A stretch of 23,310 nt of DNA. Source: an uncultured Collinsella sp. (GTDB lineage: Bacteria > Actinomycetota > Coriobacteriia > Coriobacteriales > Coriobacteriaceae). The DNA lies in the NCBI GenBank assembly GCA_958427145.1, contig CAUAAZ010000035.1:1-23310 (forward strand). The letters are read 5' to 3'. A model generated the notes under the pieces. It made no database searches. It saw only the letters and a program-made list of their open reading frames with translations, and was not told where the DNA came from. A program made the translations under genes and the position numbers. Positions 1 to 8,550 of this stretch are shown piece by piece; position 1 is the stretch's first letter; every line of letters starts with the position of its first letter.

Positions 1-89
1 GATTAATGGATGGAAACGGATGTTCTATCGGGACACACATTTTGTCCTATAAGTCGCACGCTACCCTGCGACCCAACTCGGCCAAACAA

Positions 90-144
90 TCTCGATCTGT
101 AACAACTACTCGGTAAAAACGGTCCCAGCTGTTACAGATTGAGA
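90..144. repeat. 55-bp dyad repeat, copy 1
   Basis: Arms TCTCGATCTGTAAC (90-103) and GTTACAGATTGAGA (131-144) form a 14-bp inverted repeat with a single mismatch (G-U in RNA) around a 27-nt loop. A second copy starts 81 bp later with the same arm and loop lengths. The pair lies beyond the terminator of the ABC operon, so it more likely belongs to whatever lies left of the window. It may be a dispersed intergenic repeat, an operator pair or an RNA hairpin; sequence alone does not decide. Confidence 0.8.
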
Positions 145-170
145 CATACCGGCCCCTCCCCTTGGGTTTA

Positions 171-225
171 TCTCAATCTGTAACATCTAACGTCCGAAAT
201 CGGCCCTACCCGTTACAGATCGAGA
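171..225. repeat. 55-bp dyad repeat, copy 2
   Basis: Arms TCTCAATCTGTAAC (171-184) and GTTACAGATCGAGA (212-225) enclose a 27-nt loop. Compared with copy 1 the variable G/A position is swapped between left and right arms. The loops align in the same direction at roughly half their positions, including a shared AAA and CGG. It is a direct tandem of copy 1 with an 81-bp period. I see no coding sequence between 1 and 258. Confidence 0.8.
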
Positions 226-251
226 CAAACGACCGGTCAGACAGCCCCAAC

Positions 252-297
252 ACAAAGAAAGGCTCCCCTCTCGCCCAGTGGACGGGAGGGGAGCCTT
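252..297 (-). terminator. Intrinsic terminator of the ABC transporter operon
   Basis: A 12-bp stem pairs 259-270 with 286-297. On the minus strand it is followed by TTTCTTTG. It lies about 70 nt past the stop codon of the ATPase gene and closes the minus-strand operon that starts with the binding-protein gene. Confidence 0.85.
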
Positions 298-365
298 ATA
301 TGTGACCGCGGCAAAAGGATGGCAATACCGCAGTCGCCCAAAGGGAGGGCCTGGATGCACCGGGC

Positions 366-1565
<1,200 letters not shown>

Positions 1566-1582
1566 GTCTTTACCTTTCGATA

Positions 1583-1609
1583 TGCGGCGCCGCGCTGAGG
1601 GGCGCCGCA
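1583..1609 (-). other. Intergenic hairpin between permease and ATPase genes
   Basis: A 9-bp GC-only stem (TGCGGCGCC 1583-1591 with GGCGCCGCA 1601-1609) lies in the 68-nt gap between the second permease and the ATPase. It has no T-run on the minus strand, so it is more likely an mRNA-processing or stability hairpin than a terminator. Confidence 0.55.
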
Positions 1610-1633
1610 GAAACTTGCAAAACAGTTACGGCA

Positions 1634-2473
1634 TCAGCCCTTGACGGCACCTGCCACCACGCCGTCGATGATGTACTTCTGGCAGAGGATGTACATGATG
1701 ACGATAGGGATAACGACCATCATGATGCAGGCCATCATGGGACCGAGCTCGACGTGGCCGTAGCCGCCGCGGAAGTACTGAATCAAGATAGGAATGGTCT
1801 TGTACTTGGTGGAGTCGAGGGTAAGGTAGGGCAGCAGATAGTCGTTCCAGACCCACATGGTCTCGAGAATGCCGACCGAAAGATAGGTGGGCTTCATGAT
1901 GGGAAGGACGATCTTAAAGAACACCTGGACCGGGTTGCAGCCGTCGATCATGGCCGCCTCTTCGATCTCGAGCGGAATGTTCTTTACAAAGCCGGCGAAC
2001 ATAAAGACCGCCAGGCCCGCGCCAAAGCCAAGATAGATAAAGCAGATGTTGAACGGCGTGTTGAAGCCGATGCGGTCCGCCAAATTGGACAGCGTGAACA
2101 TGAGCATCTGGAAGGGCACGACCATCGAGAAGACGAACAGGTAATAGAAGAAGTTCGAGATCTTGTTGTTGACACGAACCACATACCAAGCGCACATGGA
2201 GCAGCACACCAAGATCAGCACGACCGACGTGACCGTGATGATGAGCGAGTACATAAATGCCGAGGCAAAGCCCTGCTCGTTAAGAGCGTGCAAGTAGTTT
2301 GCAAGGCCGTTGAACGTCTCGGGCGTGAGCAGATCGAACGCCGTGGTGGTGCTGATTGCGGTCGCTTTCTTAAAGGAATTGAGCGCGATCATAAACACGG
2401 GGTAGATCCACGCGAGCGACAGGATCGTAAAGAAAATCGAGAGCGCGCGGTTGATAACCTTATCGCGTTTCAT
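1634..2473 (-). CDS. Sugar ABC transporter permease, MalG family
   Basis: An integral membrane subunit of 279 residues with about six hydrophobic segments, the first near residues 12-33. The EAA loop that docks on the ATPase is visible as EEAAMIDGCNP followed by LPIMKP, near residues 171-190. Length and layout match MalG/LacG-type CUT1 permeases. Its ATG overlaps the stop of the preceding permease gene by one base (TAATG at 2473). An AGGAGGTG ribosome site lies inside the upstream gene, which indicates translational coupling. It pairs with the MalF-like subunit to form the channel. The sugar cannot be read from the permease alone. Confidence 0.93.
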   Translation of the reverse strand: MKRDKVINRALSIFFTILSLAWIYPVFMIALNSFKKATAISTTTAFDLLTPETFNGLANYLHALNEQGFASAFMYSLIITVTSVVLILVCCSMCAWYVVRVNNKISNFFYYLFVFSMVVPFQMLMFTLSNLADRIGFNTPFNICFIYLGFGAGLAVFMFAGFVKNIPLEIEEAAMIDGCNPVQVFFKIVLPIMKPTYLSVGILETMWVWNDYLLPYLTLDSTKYKTIPILIQYFRGGYGHVELGPMMACIMMVVIPIVIMYILCQKYIIDGVVAGAVKG

Positions 2474-3327
2474 TACTGCTGCACCTCCTTGGACCTCGTG
2501 GCCTTAAGCTGGATCATGGAGATGGCCACGACCAGGATGCAGAAGATAACCGCCTTGGCCTGACCAATGCCCTGCCATGCGATACCGGCACGCGAATAGA
2601 ACGTGTTGTAGATGTTCAGGGCGAGCATCTCGGTGGAGTGCGCGGGGGCGCCGCCGGTAAGGGCGAGGTTCTGGTCGAACAGCTTAAAGCCGTTGGTGAT
2701 GGACAGGAACAGGCAGATGGTGATGGTCGGCATCAGGTTAGGGATCTTAACCTTCCAAAACGTCTGCCATGCCGTAGCGCCGTCGACCTTGGCGGCCTCG
2801 ATGTAGTCGGACGGAATGGACTGCAGACCAGCGATGTAGATGATCATCATGTAGCCGACCTGCTGCCACAGGGTCAGGATGATAAGGCCCCAGAAGCCAG
2901 CAGCAGAGTTAAGAGCGATGAGCTGGGCGCCCACGTTGGAGAGCAGGCAGTTGATCAGAATCTGCCAAATGTAGCCCAGCACGATGCCGCCGATCAGGTT
3001 AGGCATAAAGAAGATCGTACGGAAGATGTTGGTGCCTTTGAGCGCCTTGCGGGTGAGCGCCTGCGCAATGGCCAGGGCGATCACGTTGATGAGCACCGTC
3101 GACAGGAAGGCAAACGCCACGGTAAAGAAGAACGACGTGGAGAACTGCGGATCGGACAGCGCGCGCACGTAGTTCTCGATACCGACAAAGTGCGCGTTAC
3201 TAATGATAATAAACTGGCAGAACGAGAGATAGAAGCCCTGGATAAAAGGGATCACGAACCCGATCATAAACGCCAGGCACGTGGGCAGCATAAAGAGCGG
3301 CCACCAGCGCTTGAGTGCTTTGCCCAT
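2473..3327 (-). CDS. Sugar ABC transporter permease, MalF family
   Basis: The partner permease, 284 residues, with six predicted membrane spans. Its EAA loop reads EAAKVDGATAWQTF followed by KIPNLMP, near residues 175-195. The size is typical of CUT1 permeases and lacks the large periplasmic P2 loop of E. coli MalF. The start is supported by AAAGGA 8 nt upstream. It lies 87 nt downstream of the binding-protein gene, and that gap carries a strong GC hairpin. Together with the MalG-like subunit and the ATPase it makes the importer that receives sugar from the lipoprotein. Confidence 0.93.
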   Translation of the reverse strand: MGKALKRWWPLFMLPTCLAFMIGFVIPFIQGFYLSFCQFIIISNAHFVGIENYVRALSDPQFSTSFFFTVAFAFLSTVLINVIALAIAQALTRKALKGTNIFRTIFFMPNLIGGIVLGYIWQILINCLLSNVGAQLIALNSAAGFWGLIILTLWQQVGYMMIIYIAGLQSIPSDYIEAAKVDGATAWQTFWKVKIPNLMPTITICLFLSITNGFKLFDQNLALTGGAPAHSTEMLALNIYNTFYSRAGIAWQGIGQAKAVIFCILVVAISMIQLKATRSKEVQQ

Positions 3328-3347
3328 AAAAGGGTCCTTTCAATATG

Positions 3348-3383
3348 CAGGGGGCGGGCAAACCAACGTCTGCCCGCCCCCTG
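3348..3383 (-). other. mRNA hairpin between binding-protein and permease genes
   Basis: A perfect 13-bp stem (3348-3360 with 3371-3383), almost all G and C, with a 10-nt loop. No U-tract follows on the minus strand. In many ABC operons a hairpin at this place protects the binding-protein message and lowers permease expression. That role is inferred from position here. Confidence 0.6.
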
Positions 3384-3414
3384 TCGCTAATCAGATAGCT
3401 TGGGCAGCAACTGC

Positions 3415-4731
3415 TTACTCGGAAGCGGCCTTCTCGGTCTTCCAGCCATCGACGAAGGCGTTCTTGACGCCGTCCCACTTGCTGTTATCGGCAGCGTAGG
3501 CAATCAGAGCCTGCTTGAGGTTCTTCTTCCACTCCTCGGAGGGAATGTAGACGAAGTCCCAAGCGACGGTCTTCTTGCCGTCCTTGGCCATGGCAACGGC
3601 CTGCTGCGAGAAGACGTTGGTGGTCTCCTTGGCGCTCTTGAACGGAGCGGTCAGACCCATCTTGCCGGCGATGATGCTGGTCGGGGTGTCAGCGGTGACG
3701 CACCAATACATGAAGTCCTCGGTGGCCTTCTGGGCATCCTCGGAAGCCTGGGAACTGACGCACCAGTAGTTCTCGCCGCCGGAGCACAGGCCCTGGTTCT
3801 CCTCGCCGTCAACACCGATGTAGATCGGCATCATGCCAATCTGATCGTCGGTCATGCCGGCCTTGACGAGGTCAGAGTAGGCCCAAGAGCCGTTCTGGTA
3901 GAAGACGGCCTTGCCGGTTGCGAACTCGTTGGTGGCGTCGTCGCCGGTCTTGGAAGCAAGCTGCGAAGGATCGCAGGTGGAGTCGGTGATGTACAGGTCG
4001 AAGATCTGCTTGTAGTTGTCGAGGAACTCACCCTTGATCTCGTCGTCCTCCTGGTTGTGCTCCTTCTCAAACTCGTAGTAGAGCGGCATGTTGGCAAGGT
4101 GGGTGGTGTAGCGCCAGCTGGAGGAGTCGTCCATGCCGGCGGAAGTGAAGGCACCCTCGACACCAAGCTCGTCCTTGCGGGCCTGGATGTCATCGGCACA
4201 AGCCTTCAGCTTGTCGAAGGAGTTGATGTCCTCGGCCTTGTAGCCAGCCTTCTCGAGCAGCTGCTTGTTGTAAATAATGCCGAAGCTCTCCTGAACCCAG
4301 TCGATGCACACATCCTTGCCGTCGGACTGCAGAGCCAGGGAGTCATCAATGAGCTCACCGCGGAGCTTGGTATCGGACAGGTCGGCGCAGTAATCCTTCC
4401 AGTTCTTAAGACCGGTGGGGCCGTTGACCTGGAACAGGGTCGGAGCGGAGCTCTTGGACATCTCGGACTTAAGCTTCTCCTCGTAGGTGTTGGAAGCGGC
4501 GGTCACGATCTTGACCTCGACGCCCTTCTCCTTCTTATAGGCCTTGGCGATCTCCTTCCACTCCTTGTCGACCTCGGGCTTGAATTGGAGGAAGTAGACC
4601 TCGGCAGCGTCACCAGAAGCAGAGGAGCCGGAGCCGGCAGAACCACCGCAACCCACGAGGCCCAGACCAAGAACTGCAGCCGCGGAACCAGCAAAGCCCA
4701 GGAACTGCCTTCTGCTCATTTCGTTCTTCAT
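3415..4731 (-). CDS. Sugar-binding lipoprotein of the ABC importer (family 1 SBP)
   Basis: The extracytoplasmic receptor of the importer, 438 residues. The N-terminus combines a twin-arginine motif (SRRQFL, Arg7-Arg8) with a lipobox LVGC (Cys28). This suggests export folded through Tat followed by lipid anchoring. A Gly/Ser-rich linker leads to a bilobal sugar-binding fold of normal CUT1 length. I chose the ATG at 4731 because GGTGG lies 6 nt upstream; a GTG at 4749 in the same frame has no better site and would push the Arg pair away from the N-terminus. It is first in the operon, downstream of two operator-like palindromes. The ligand is unknown; the TreR-like regulator nearby favours an alpha-glucoside or other gluco-oligosaccharide, which is inference. 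Confidence 0.9.
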   Translation of the reverse strand: MKNEMSRRQFLGFAGSAAAVLGLGLVGCGGSAGSGSSASGDAAEVYFLQFKPEVDKEWKEIAKAYKKEKGVEVKIVTAASNTYEEKLKSEMSKSSAPTLFQVNGPTGLKNWKDYCADLSDTKLRGELIDDSLALQSDGKDVCIDWVQESFGIIYNKQLLEKAGYKAEDINSFDKLKACADDIQARKDELGVEGAFTSAGMDDSSSWRYTTHLANMPLYYEFEKEHNQEDDEIKGEFLDNYKQIFDLYITDSTCDPSQLASKTGDDATNEFATGKAVFYQNGSWAYSDLVKAGMTDDQIGMMPIYIGVDGEENQGLCSGGENYWCVSSQASEDAQKATEDFMYWCVTADTPTSIIAGKMGLTAPFKSAKETTNVFSQQAVAMAKDGKKTVAWDFVYIPSEEWKKNLKQALIAYAADNSKWDGVKNAFVDGWKTEKAASE

Positions 4732-4839
4732 TACAATCCACCCTTTCACACCGTGGCGGCACCCTTTGCCGCCGCCTTCGGAGATTGGCTCGGGGACTTT
4801 GCCCCTTTTGCTGATTTGAACGATACGCTATTTGGCTAG

Positions 4840-4851
4840 TTGTTTGAACAA
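4840..4851. promoter_or_regulatory. Candidate GntR operator O1 upstream of the ABC operon
   Basis: TTGTTTGAACAA has perfect five-base arms (TTGTT/AACAA). It resembles the TreR operator type and the motifs at 4915, 5812 and 5934. It lies about 110 bp upstream of the binding-protein start codon. Confidence 0.5.
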
Positions 4852-4914
4852 GTATTACTAGAGCGGTAGAAAAACTTCGGTGAACGGTAATTTCAACTTG
4901 ATACTTGACAAGTT

Positions 4915-4926
4915 TTGTATAAACAA
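4915..4926. promoter_or_regulatory. Candidate GntR operator O2 with overlapping promoter
   Basis: On the minus strand this reads TTGTTTATACAA, close to the TTGTATATACAA-type palindrome I recall for Bacillus TreR. On that strand TTGTTT could serve as a -35, with TATCAA 17 bp further as the -10. Repressor binding would then block RNA polymerase. Another perfect palindrome, ACTTGACAAGT, lies beside it at 4903-4913. The promoter choice is uncertain. Confidence 0.5.
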
Positions 4927-4944
4927 TTATTTGTTATCTAATGC

Positions 4945-4999
4945 AGAGAAAACGCCCGGTCAAGCCGATGTACCGTCGGTTTGACCGGGCGTTTTCTCT
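4945..4999 (-). terminator. Strong terminator after the GntR gene
   Basis: A 19-bp perfect stem (4945-4963 with 4981-4999) extends by about five more pairs, including one G-U, to a 7-nt loop. It lies about 40 bp past the regulator stop codon. The distal stem contains AAAA/TTTT, so both strands carry a T-run and it may work in both directions. It separates regulator transcription from the ABC operon. Confidence 0.8.
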
Positions 5000-5037
5000 T
5001 TGAGGCCATGAGTCTCGTCAGGCTGCGAGCTAGCCGG

Positions 5038-5757
5038 CTATCGCTTGGAATTGACGCGGTAATGGAAGATCTCGGGGTGTGTGCGAGTGTGCGTCACCTC
5101 AAACAAGATGCCATCCGAGGTGTACGACTGACTCTCCATGACGGCAACGCAGTTGTATTTGCCGAGGTCAAGATAGCTGCAGTCCTCATCGTTGGCGAGC
5201 TCGACACTCACCGTACGACGGCTCGCCATCACTTTGACACCGCGCTTGTGCTCCAGATAGCCGTAAATAGAATCTGCCGCGATCTCGGGAGTCAGGCCCT
5301 TGGCGATCGACGCCAAAAAATAGCCATGGTCCACTTGGCGCGCGTTGCCGTTGAGGCTTCGGACACGCACTACGCGAATCAACTCCTCGCCCACCTTAAA
5401 GCCCAGGTGACGAGAGAGTTGCTCGGTGCAAACCAGATGTTCGAAAGACTTAACGTCCGTCGATGCAACGGCATTGTTGCGCTTTGCAAACTCGCCAAAC
5501 GACTCAACCTCTTCGAGTGCGCCCAACATGTCGGTTTCGCCCTTAAGCCAAATAACGCGCACGCCCTTGCCGTGTATGGGCTGCACAAACATCCCGTCGG
5601 CCAGCATGCTCAAAGCGCGGCGGACGGTATTGCGCGTGCAGCCAAATTCCGCGGTCAGCTCGGCTTCGGTTGGCAGCATCTCCTGAAACGCATAGGTCCC
5701 ATTAATGATGCGCGAGCGTATTTCTCGGTAGATTCCTTCGTATATCGCTTTTGGCAT
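5038..5757 (-). CDS. GntR-family regulator with UTRA domain, TreR/PhnF-like
   Basis: A transcription factor of 239 residues. The N-terminal winged helix is clear: LPTEAELTAEFGCTRNTVRRAL (about 28-49), then the wing VQPIHGKGVRV (58-68). Residues from about 80 onward fit the UTRA effector domain, which in TreR binds trehalose-6-phosphate. AGAGGTG precedes the ATG. It sits between, and is divergent from, the PTS gene, with the ABC operon downstream on its own strand but separated by a terminator. Palindromes of the TreR type occur in both promoter regions, so it probably represses both transporters and perhaps itself. The likely effector is a phosphorylated sugar made by the PTS protein; this is inference. 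Confidence 0.88.
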   Translation of the reverse strand: MPKAIYEGIYREIRSRIINGTYAFQEMLPTEAELTAEFGCTRNTVRRALSMLADGMFVQPIHGKGVRVIWLKGETDMLGALEEVESFGEFAKRNNAVASTDVKSFEHLVCTEQLSRHLGFKVGEELIRVVRVRSLNGNARQVDHGYFLASIAKGLTPEIAADSIYGYLEHKRGVKVMASRRTVSVELANDEDCSYLDLGKYNCVAVMESQSYTSDGILFEVTHTRTHPEIFHYRVNSKR

Positions 5758-5811
5758 TGTTTCACCTCTACATTATTCATTTCCGGCTAGGCACGATAGC
5801 ATTTCTTAAAG

Positions 5812-5823
5812 TTGTTTAAACCG
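5812..5823. promoter_or_regulatory. Candidate GntR operator O3 at the regulator promoter
   Basis: TTGTTTAAACCG contains the 8-bp palindrome GTTTAAAC (5814-5821). On the minus strand TTTAAA could be a -35, with TATCGT (preceded by TG, an extended -10) 16 bp on. This would make it an autoregulatory site. Confidence 0.45.
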
Positions 5824-5933
5824 AATATCGGTGAAGCGACAGGATTTAGCCGTTGACGGTTTCTGTCATGCCCAAATCGGTTTCGCTCAAAACTGCCGGT
5901 ACGACACTCGTCTGGTCCTCTACAATGAATCCA

Positions 5934-5945
5934 TTGTTTAAACGT
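5934..5945. promoter_or_regulatory. Candidate GntR operator O4 upstream of the PTS gene
   Basis: TTGTTTAAACGT repeats the first ten bases of O3 exactly and contains GTTTAAAC (5936-5943). It lies about 40 bp before the PTS start codon and just downstream of a TACAAT (5921-5926) that could be the -10. That placement suits repression. Confidence 0.45.
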
Positions 5946-5986
5946 TTCCCCACGCGCAACGCGCCTCGATATTCGGAAGGCAGAAC

Positions 5987-8437
5987 ATGCTGCAAAAAAT
6001 CCAACGCTTTGGCGGGGCAATGTTCGCGCCCGCCATGCTGTTTTCTATATCAGGCCTCATGGTCGGCGTCTCCGCTCTCGCAACGACTGCGGACATCGTC
6101 GGCGATCTCGCCGTATACGGAACCCCTTGGTACGCTTTTTGGACCATCATCCAGCGCGGCTCGTGGACGGTCTTTAAACGCCTCCCGCTCCTTTTTGCCG
6201 TAGCGCTGCCCATCGGTCTTGCCCAAAAACAACCGGCTCGTTGCTGCCTCGAGGCTCTCGTCGCCTATTTTGCCTACTGCTTCTTTTTGAGCGAGATCAT
6301 TAAGCTGAGCGGAGACAATCTTGGACTTAAGTACCCGTCGTCTTTGACCTCCGCTAGCGGCATCACCATCATCGACGGCATCAAGACGCTCGACACCGGC
6401 ATTATCGGCCCGCTGGCGGTATCGGCAACCGTCGTCGCCATCCATGACCGCTTCTACGATGCCAAGGTTCCCGATTGGCTCGGCACCTTCTCGGGCTCCT
6501 CGCTGGTCTACCTCATCAGCTTTTTTGCCGTGTTTGCCCTTGCCGCTATCTCGGCCGCCATCGTGCCCTCCGTATACGCAATGACCGAAACGCTGCGCCA
6601 TGCACTTACGAGCGTCGGCCCCTTTGGCGTGGGCATCTTTGTGCTTTTGGAGCGAGCGCTCGAGCCCATGGGGCTGCACCACCTGCTCTACATGCCGATC
6701 TACTACGACAACCTGGTCATTAACGACGGCATCTACGCCACGTGGAGCAGCTTGCTCCCCATCCTCTCCCATAGCACGCGCCCCCTTAATGAACTTGCGC
6801 CGTGGGCCGGTTTTACCGCCACCGGCTGGGTCAAGCTCTTTGGCCTTCCCGCCATCGCAGCCGCGTTCTACTCCACCGCAAAACCCGAGCGCCGCGCCGG
6901 CCTTAAGGTCATCCTTTTGCCCGCCATCGTCGCCTCGGTGGTTTGCGGCGTTACCGAGCCACTCGAGTTTCTCTTTATGTTCACCCACCCCGGGCTCTTT
7001 TTGCTCTACGCCGTCTTATCGTCTTGCCTTGCCACAACCATGAATCTCTTTGGCATCGTCGGCATCTTCTCGGGCGGCCTCATGGAGATGGCAGCCTTCA
7101 ACTTTATTCCGCTCATGCGCACGCATGCCGGTGCCTATCTTTTGGCGCTCGGTATCGGCCTTGCCTTTAGCCTCATCTTTTTTGTTAGTTTTCGAGCACT
7201 CATCTTGGTCTATGACCTTAAGACACCGGGCCGCGAGGATCATGTTGCCAATCGCGCGGCAATCGATTGTTTAACGGGAAGCGACTTTGCCAAAGAGCAA
7301 TCCCCCAATGACGAGGTCGATAGTCGGTCCGATCAAGATCACGTCCTCGCTGAGCGGGTAATTCAGCTTTTAGGTGGCGTTGGCAATATCGTGGGCGCAA
7401 CCAACTGCGCCACGCGCCTGCGCGTCGAGGTCGCAGACCCTTCCATCGTTGCAGATAACGCGTCGTTTGTCGCGGTGGGCGCCAAGGGCCTCATCATTAC
7501 GGGCAAGACCGCCCAGGTGGTCATCGGCATCTCCGTTCCCCGCGTTAAAGAGCATTTTGACCAGATCATGGGCCTCGAGCCGGAATTTGTGCCCACCACC
7601 TCGGCCTCCCCTGCCGCCAGCGCAGCCCATAAGCGCGGCGATATCTGCTTCTTCGATATCGACGGAACGCTCGCCTGGCAAGACCCCAGGCTCGCCCAAG
7701 ACCTTCCCGAAGACGAGCGGGACCTCTCCCCCTATCCCAACGAGGCGGTTTCGCAGGCAATCCGCGAGTTTGTCGCCAACGGCAACATGGCCTTTATCTG
7801 CACGGGGCGCACCCTCAGCTGCATCCACCCCAAACTTCTTGAGCTGCCTTGGACCGGCATCGTCTGTCTTGCGGGCGGTTACGCCGAGATCAACGGACAC
7901 GCAATTCGCGATCTGTCGATGACGCCCAGTATGCTGCAGCGTCTTGCCCCCTACCTTGAGCAATCGGGCGAGATCATCCGCTTTGAGGGCCTCAACGGCG
8001 TCGTGCGCATGAGTGCCGATGCGCCCGATGCCCCCGGATACGCGCGCACCCTGGGCGACGCAGTCACGCAGCTGCAACATTACAGTGTCTACAAGATCTT
8101 GATGTCTACATCGCTCGCCAACCACATCGCTCAAGATAAGGCACTTGAGCCGCTGCTGTGCTTTAACGAGCTCGAACTCGAGGTAACCGAAATCTCGCCC
8201 CGCGAATGCACGAAGCGCGGGGGCATCCAGTCTGTACTCGACGCCCTCGATCCCCACCACGGAACCGTATACGGCATCGGCGACGCCAGCAATGACGTCT
8301 CGCTGATGAACGCCGTCGATGTCGGTATCGCCATGGGCAATGCGCCGGACTATCTCAAGGATAAGGCCGATTACGTGACCGACACCGTCGATCATGACGG
8401 TGTCGTTGCGGCGCTCGAGCATTTTAGGCTGATTTAG
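5987..8437 (+). CDS. PTS EIIC-EIIB, alpha-glucoside type, fused to HAD phosphatase
   Basis: An 816-residue membrane protein with three parts. Residues 1 to about 420 are a glucose-superfamily EIIC resembling GlvC/AglA, with the GVTEPLEF motif at 321-328 and multiple spans. An EIIB domain follows at about 445-530; its phosphorylatable cysteine is Cys474 in NCATRLR. Residues from about 552 to the end form a Cof-type HAD phosphatase: DIDGT with Asp557 and Asp559, Thr606, Lys703, and GDASND with Asp766 and Asp770. All catalytic HAD motifs are intact. The protein should import and phosphorylate a sugar, and the attached HAD may dephosphorylate it or a related phosphate. No EIIA or HPr is present here. 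GGAAGG lies 6 nt before the ATG. It is divergent from the GntR regulator. Domain calls are firm; the substrate is not known. Confidence 0.9.
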   Translation: MLQKIQRFGGAMFAPAMLFSISGLMVGVSALATTADIVGDLAVYGTPWYAFWTIIQRGSWTVFKRLPLLFAVALPIGLAQKQPARCCLEALVAYFAYCFFLSEIIKLSGDNLGLKYPSSLTSASGITIIDGIKTLDTGIIGPLAVSATVVAIHDRFYDAKVPDWLGTFSGSSLVYLISFFAVFALAAISAAIVPSVYAMTETLRHALTSVGPFGVGIFVLLERALEPMGLHHLLYMPIYYDNLVINDGIYATWSSLLPILSHSTRPLNELAPWAGFTATGWVKLFGLPAIAAAFYSTAKPERRAGLKVILLPAIVASVVCGVTEPLEFLFMFTHPGLFLLYAVLSSCLATTMNLFGIVGIFSGGLMEMAAFNFIPLMRTHAGAYLLALGIGLAFSLIFFVSFRALILVYDLKTPGREDHVANRAAIDCLTGSDFAKEQSPNDEVDSRSDQDHVLAERVIQLLGGVGNIVGATNCATRLRVEVADPSIVADNASFVAVGAKGLIITGKTAQVVIGISVPRVKEHFDQIMGLEPEFVPTTSASPAASAAHKRGDICFFDIDGTLAWQDPRLAQDLPEDERDLSPYPNEAVSQAIREFVANGNMAFICTGRTLSCIHPKLLELPWTGIVCLAGGYAEINGHAIRDLSMTPSMLQRLAPYLEQSGEIIRFEGLNGVVRMSADAPDAPGYARTLGDAVTQLQHYSVYKILMSTSLANHIAQDKALEPLLCFNELELEVTEISPRECTKRGGIQSVLDALDPHHGTVYGIGDASNDVSLMNAVDVGIAMGNAPDYLKDKADYVTDTVDHDGVVAALEHFRLI

Positions 8438-8550
8438 GCGCGCTCCATCAAACGCACGCCTGTTGTCCTAAATCGCCAAAACTGCCGCGCCAAACGCCCT
8501 GATGTGGCAATATGTTGTCTGCATATTGCACCAATGCAACCTCAGAAAGA

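Noticed and set aside
90..225. Repeat pair considered as a CRISPR array
   Set aside because: Only two units, each an inverted repeat with a loop; no regular spacer series or cas genes.
3348..3383. Hairpin considered as a terminator splitting the ABC operon
   Set aside because: No T-run follows on the minus strand and the downstream permease has a good ribosome site, so an mRNA-stability role fits better.
5934..5950. Possible CcpA-type catabolite site overlapping O4
   Set aside because: The match to the cre consensus has at least two mismatches at key positions; the GTTTAAAC palindrome is the better reading.
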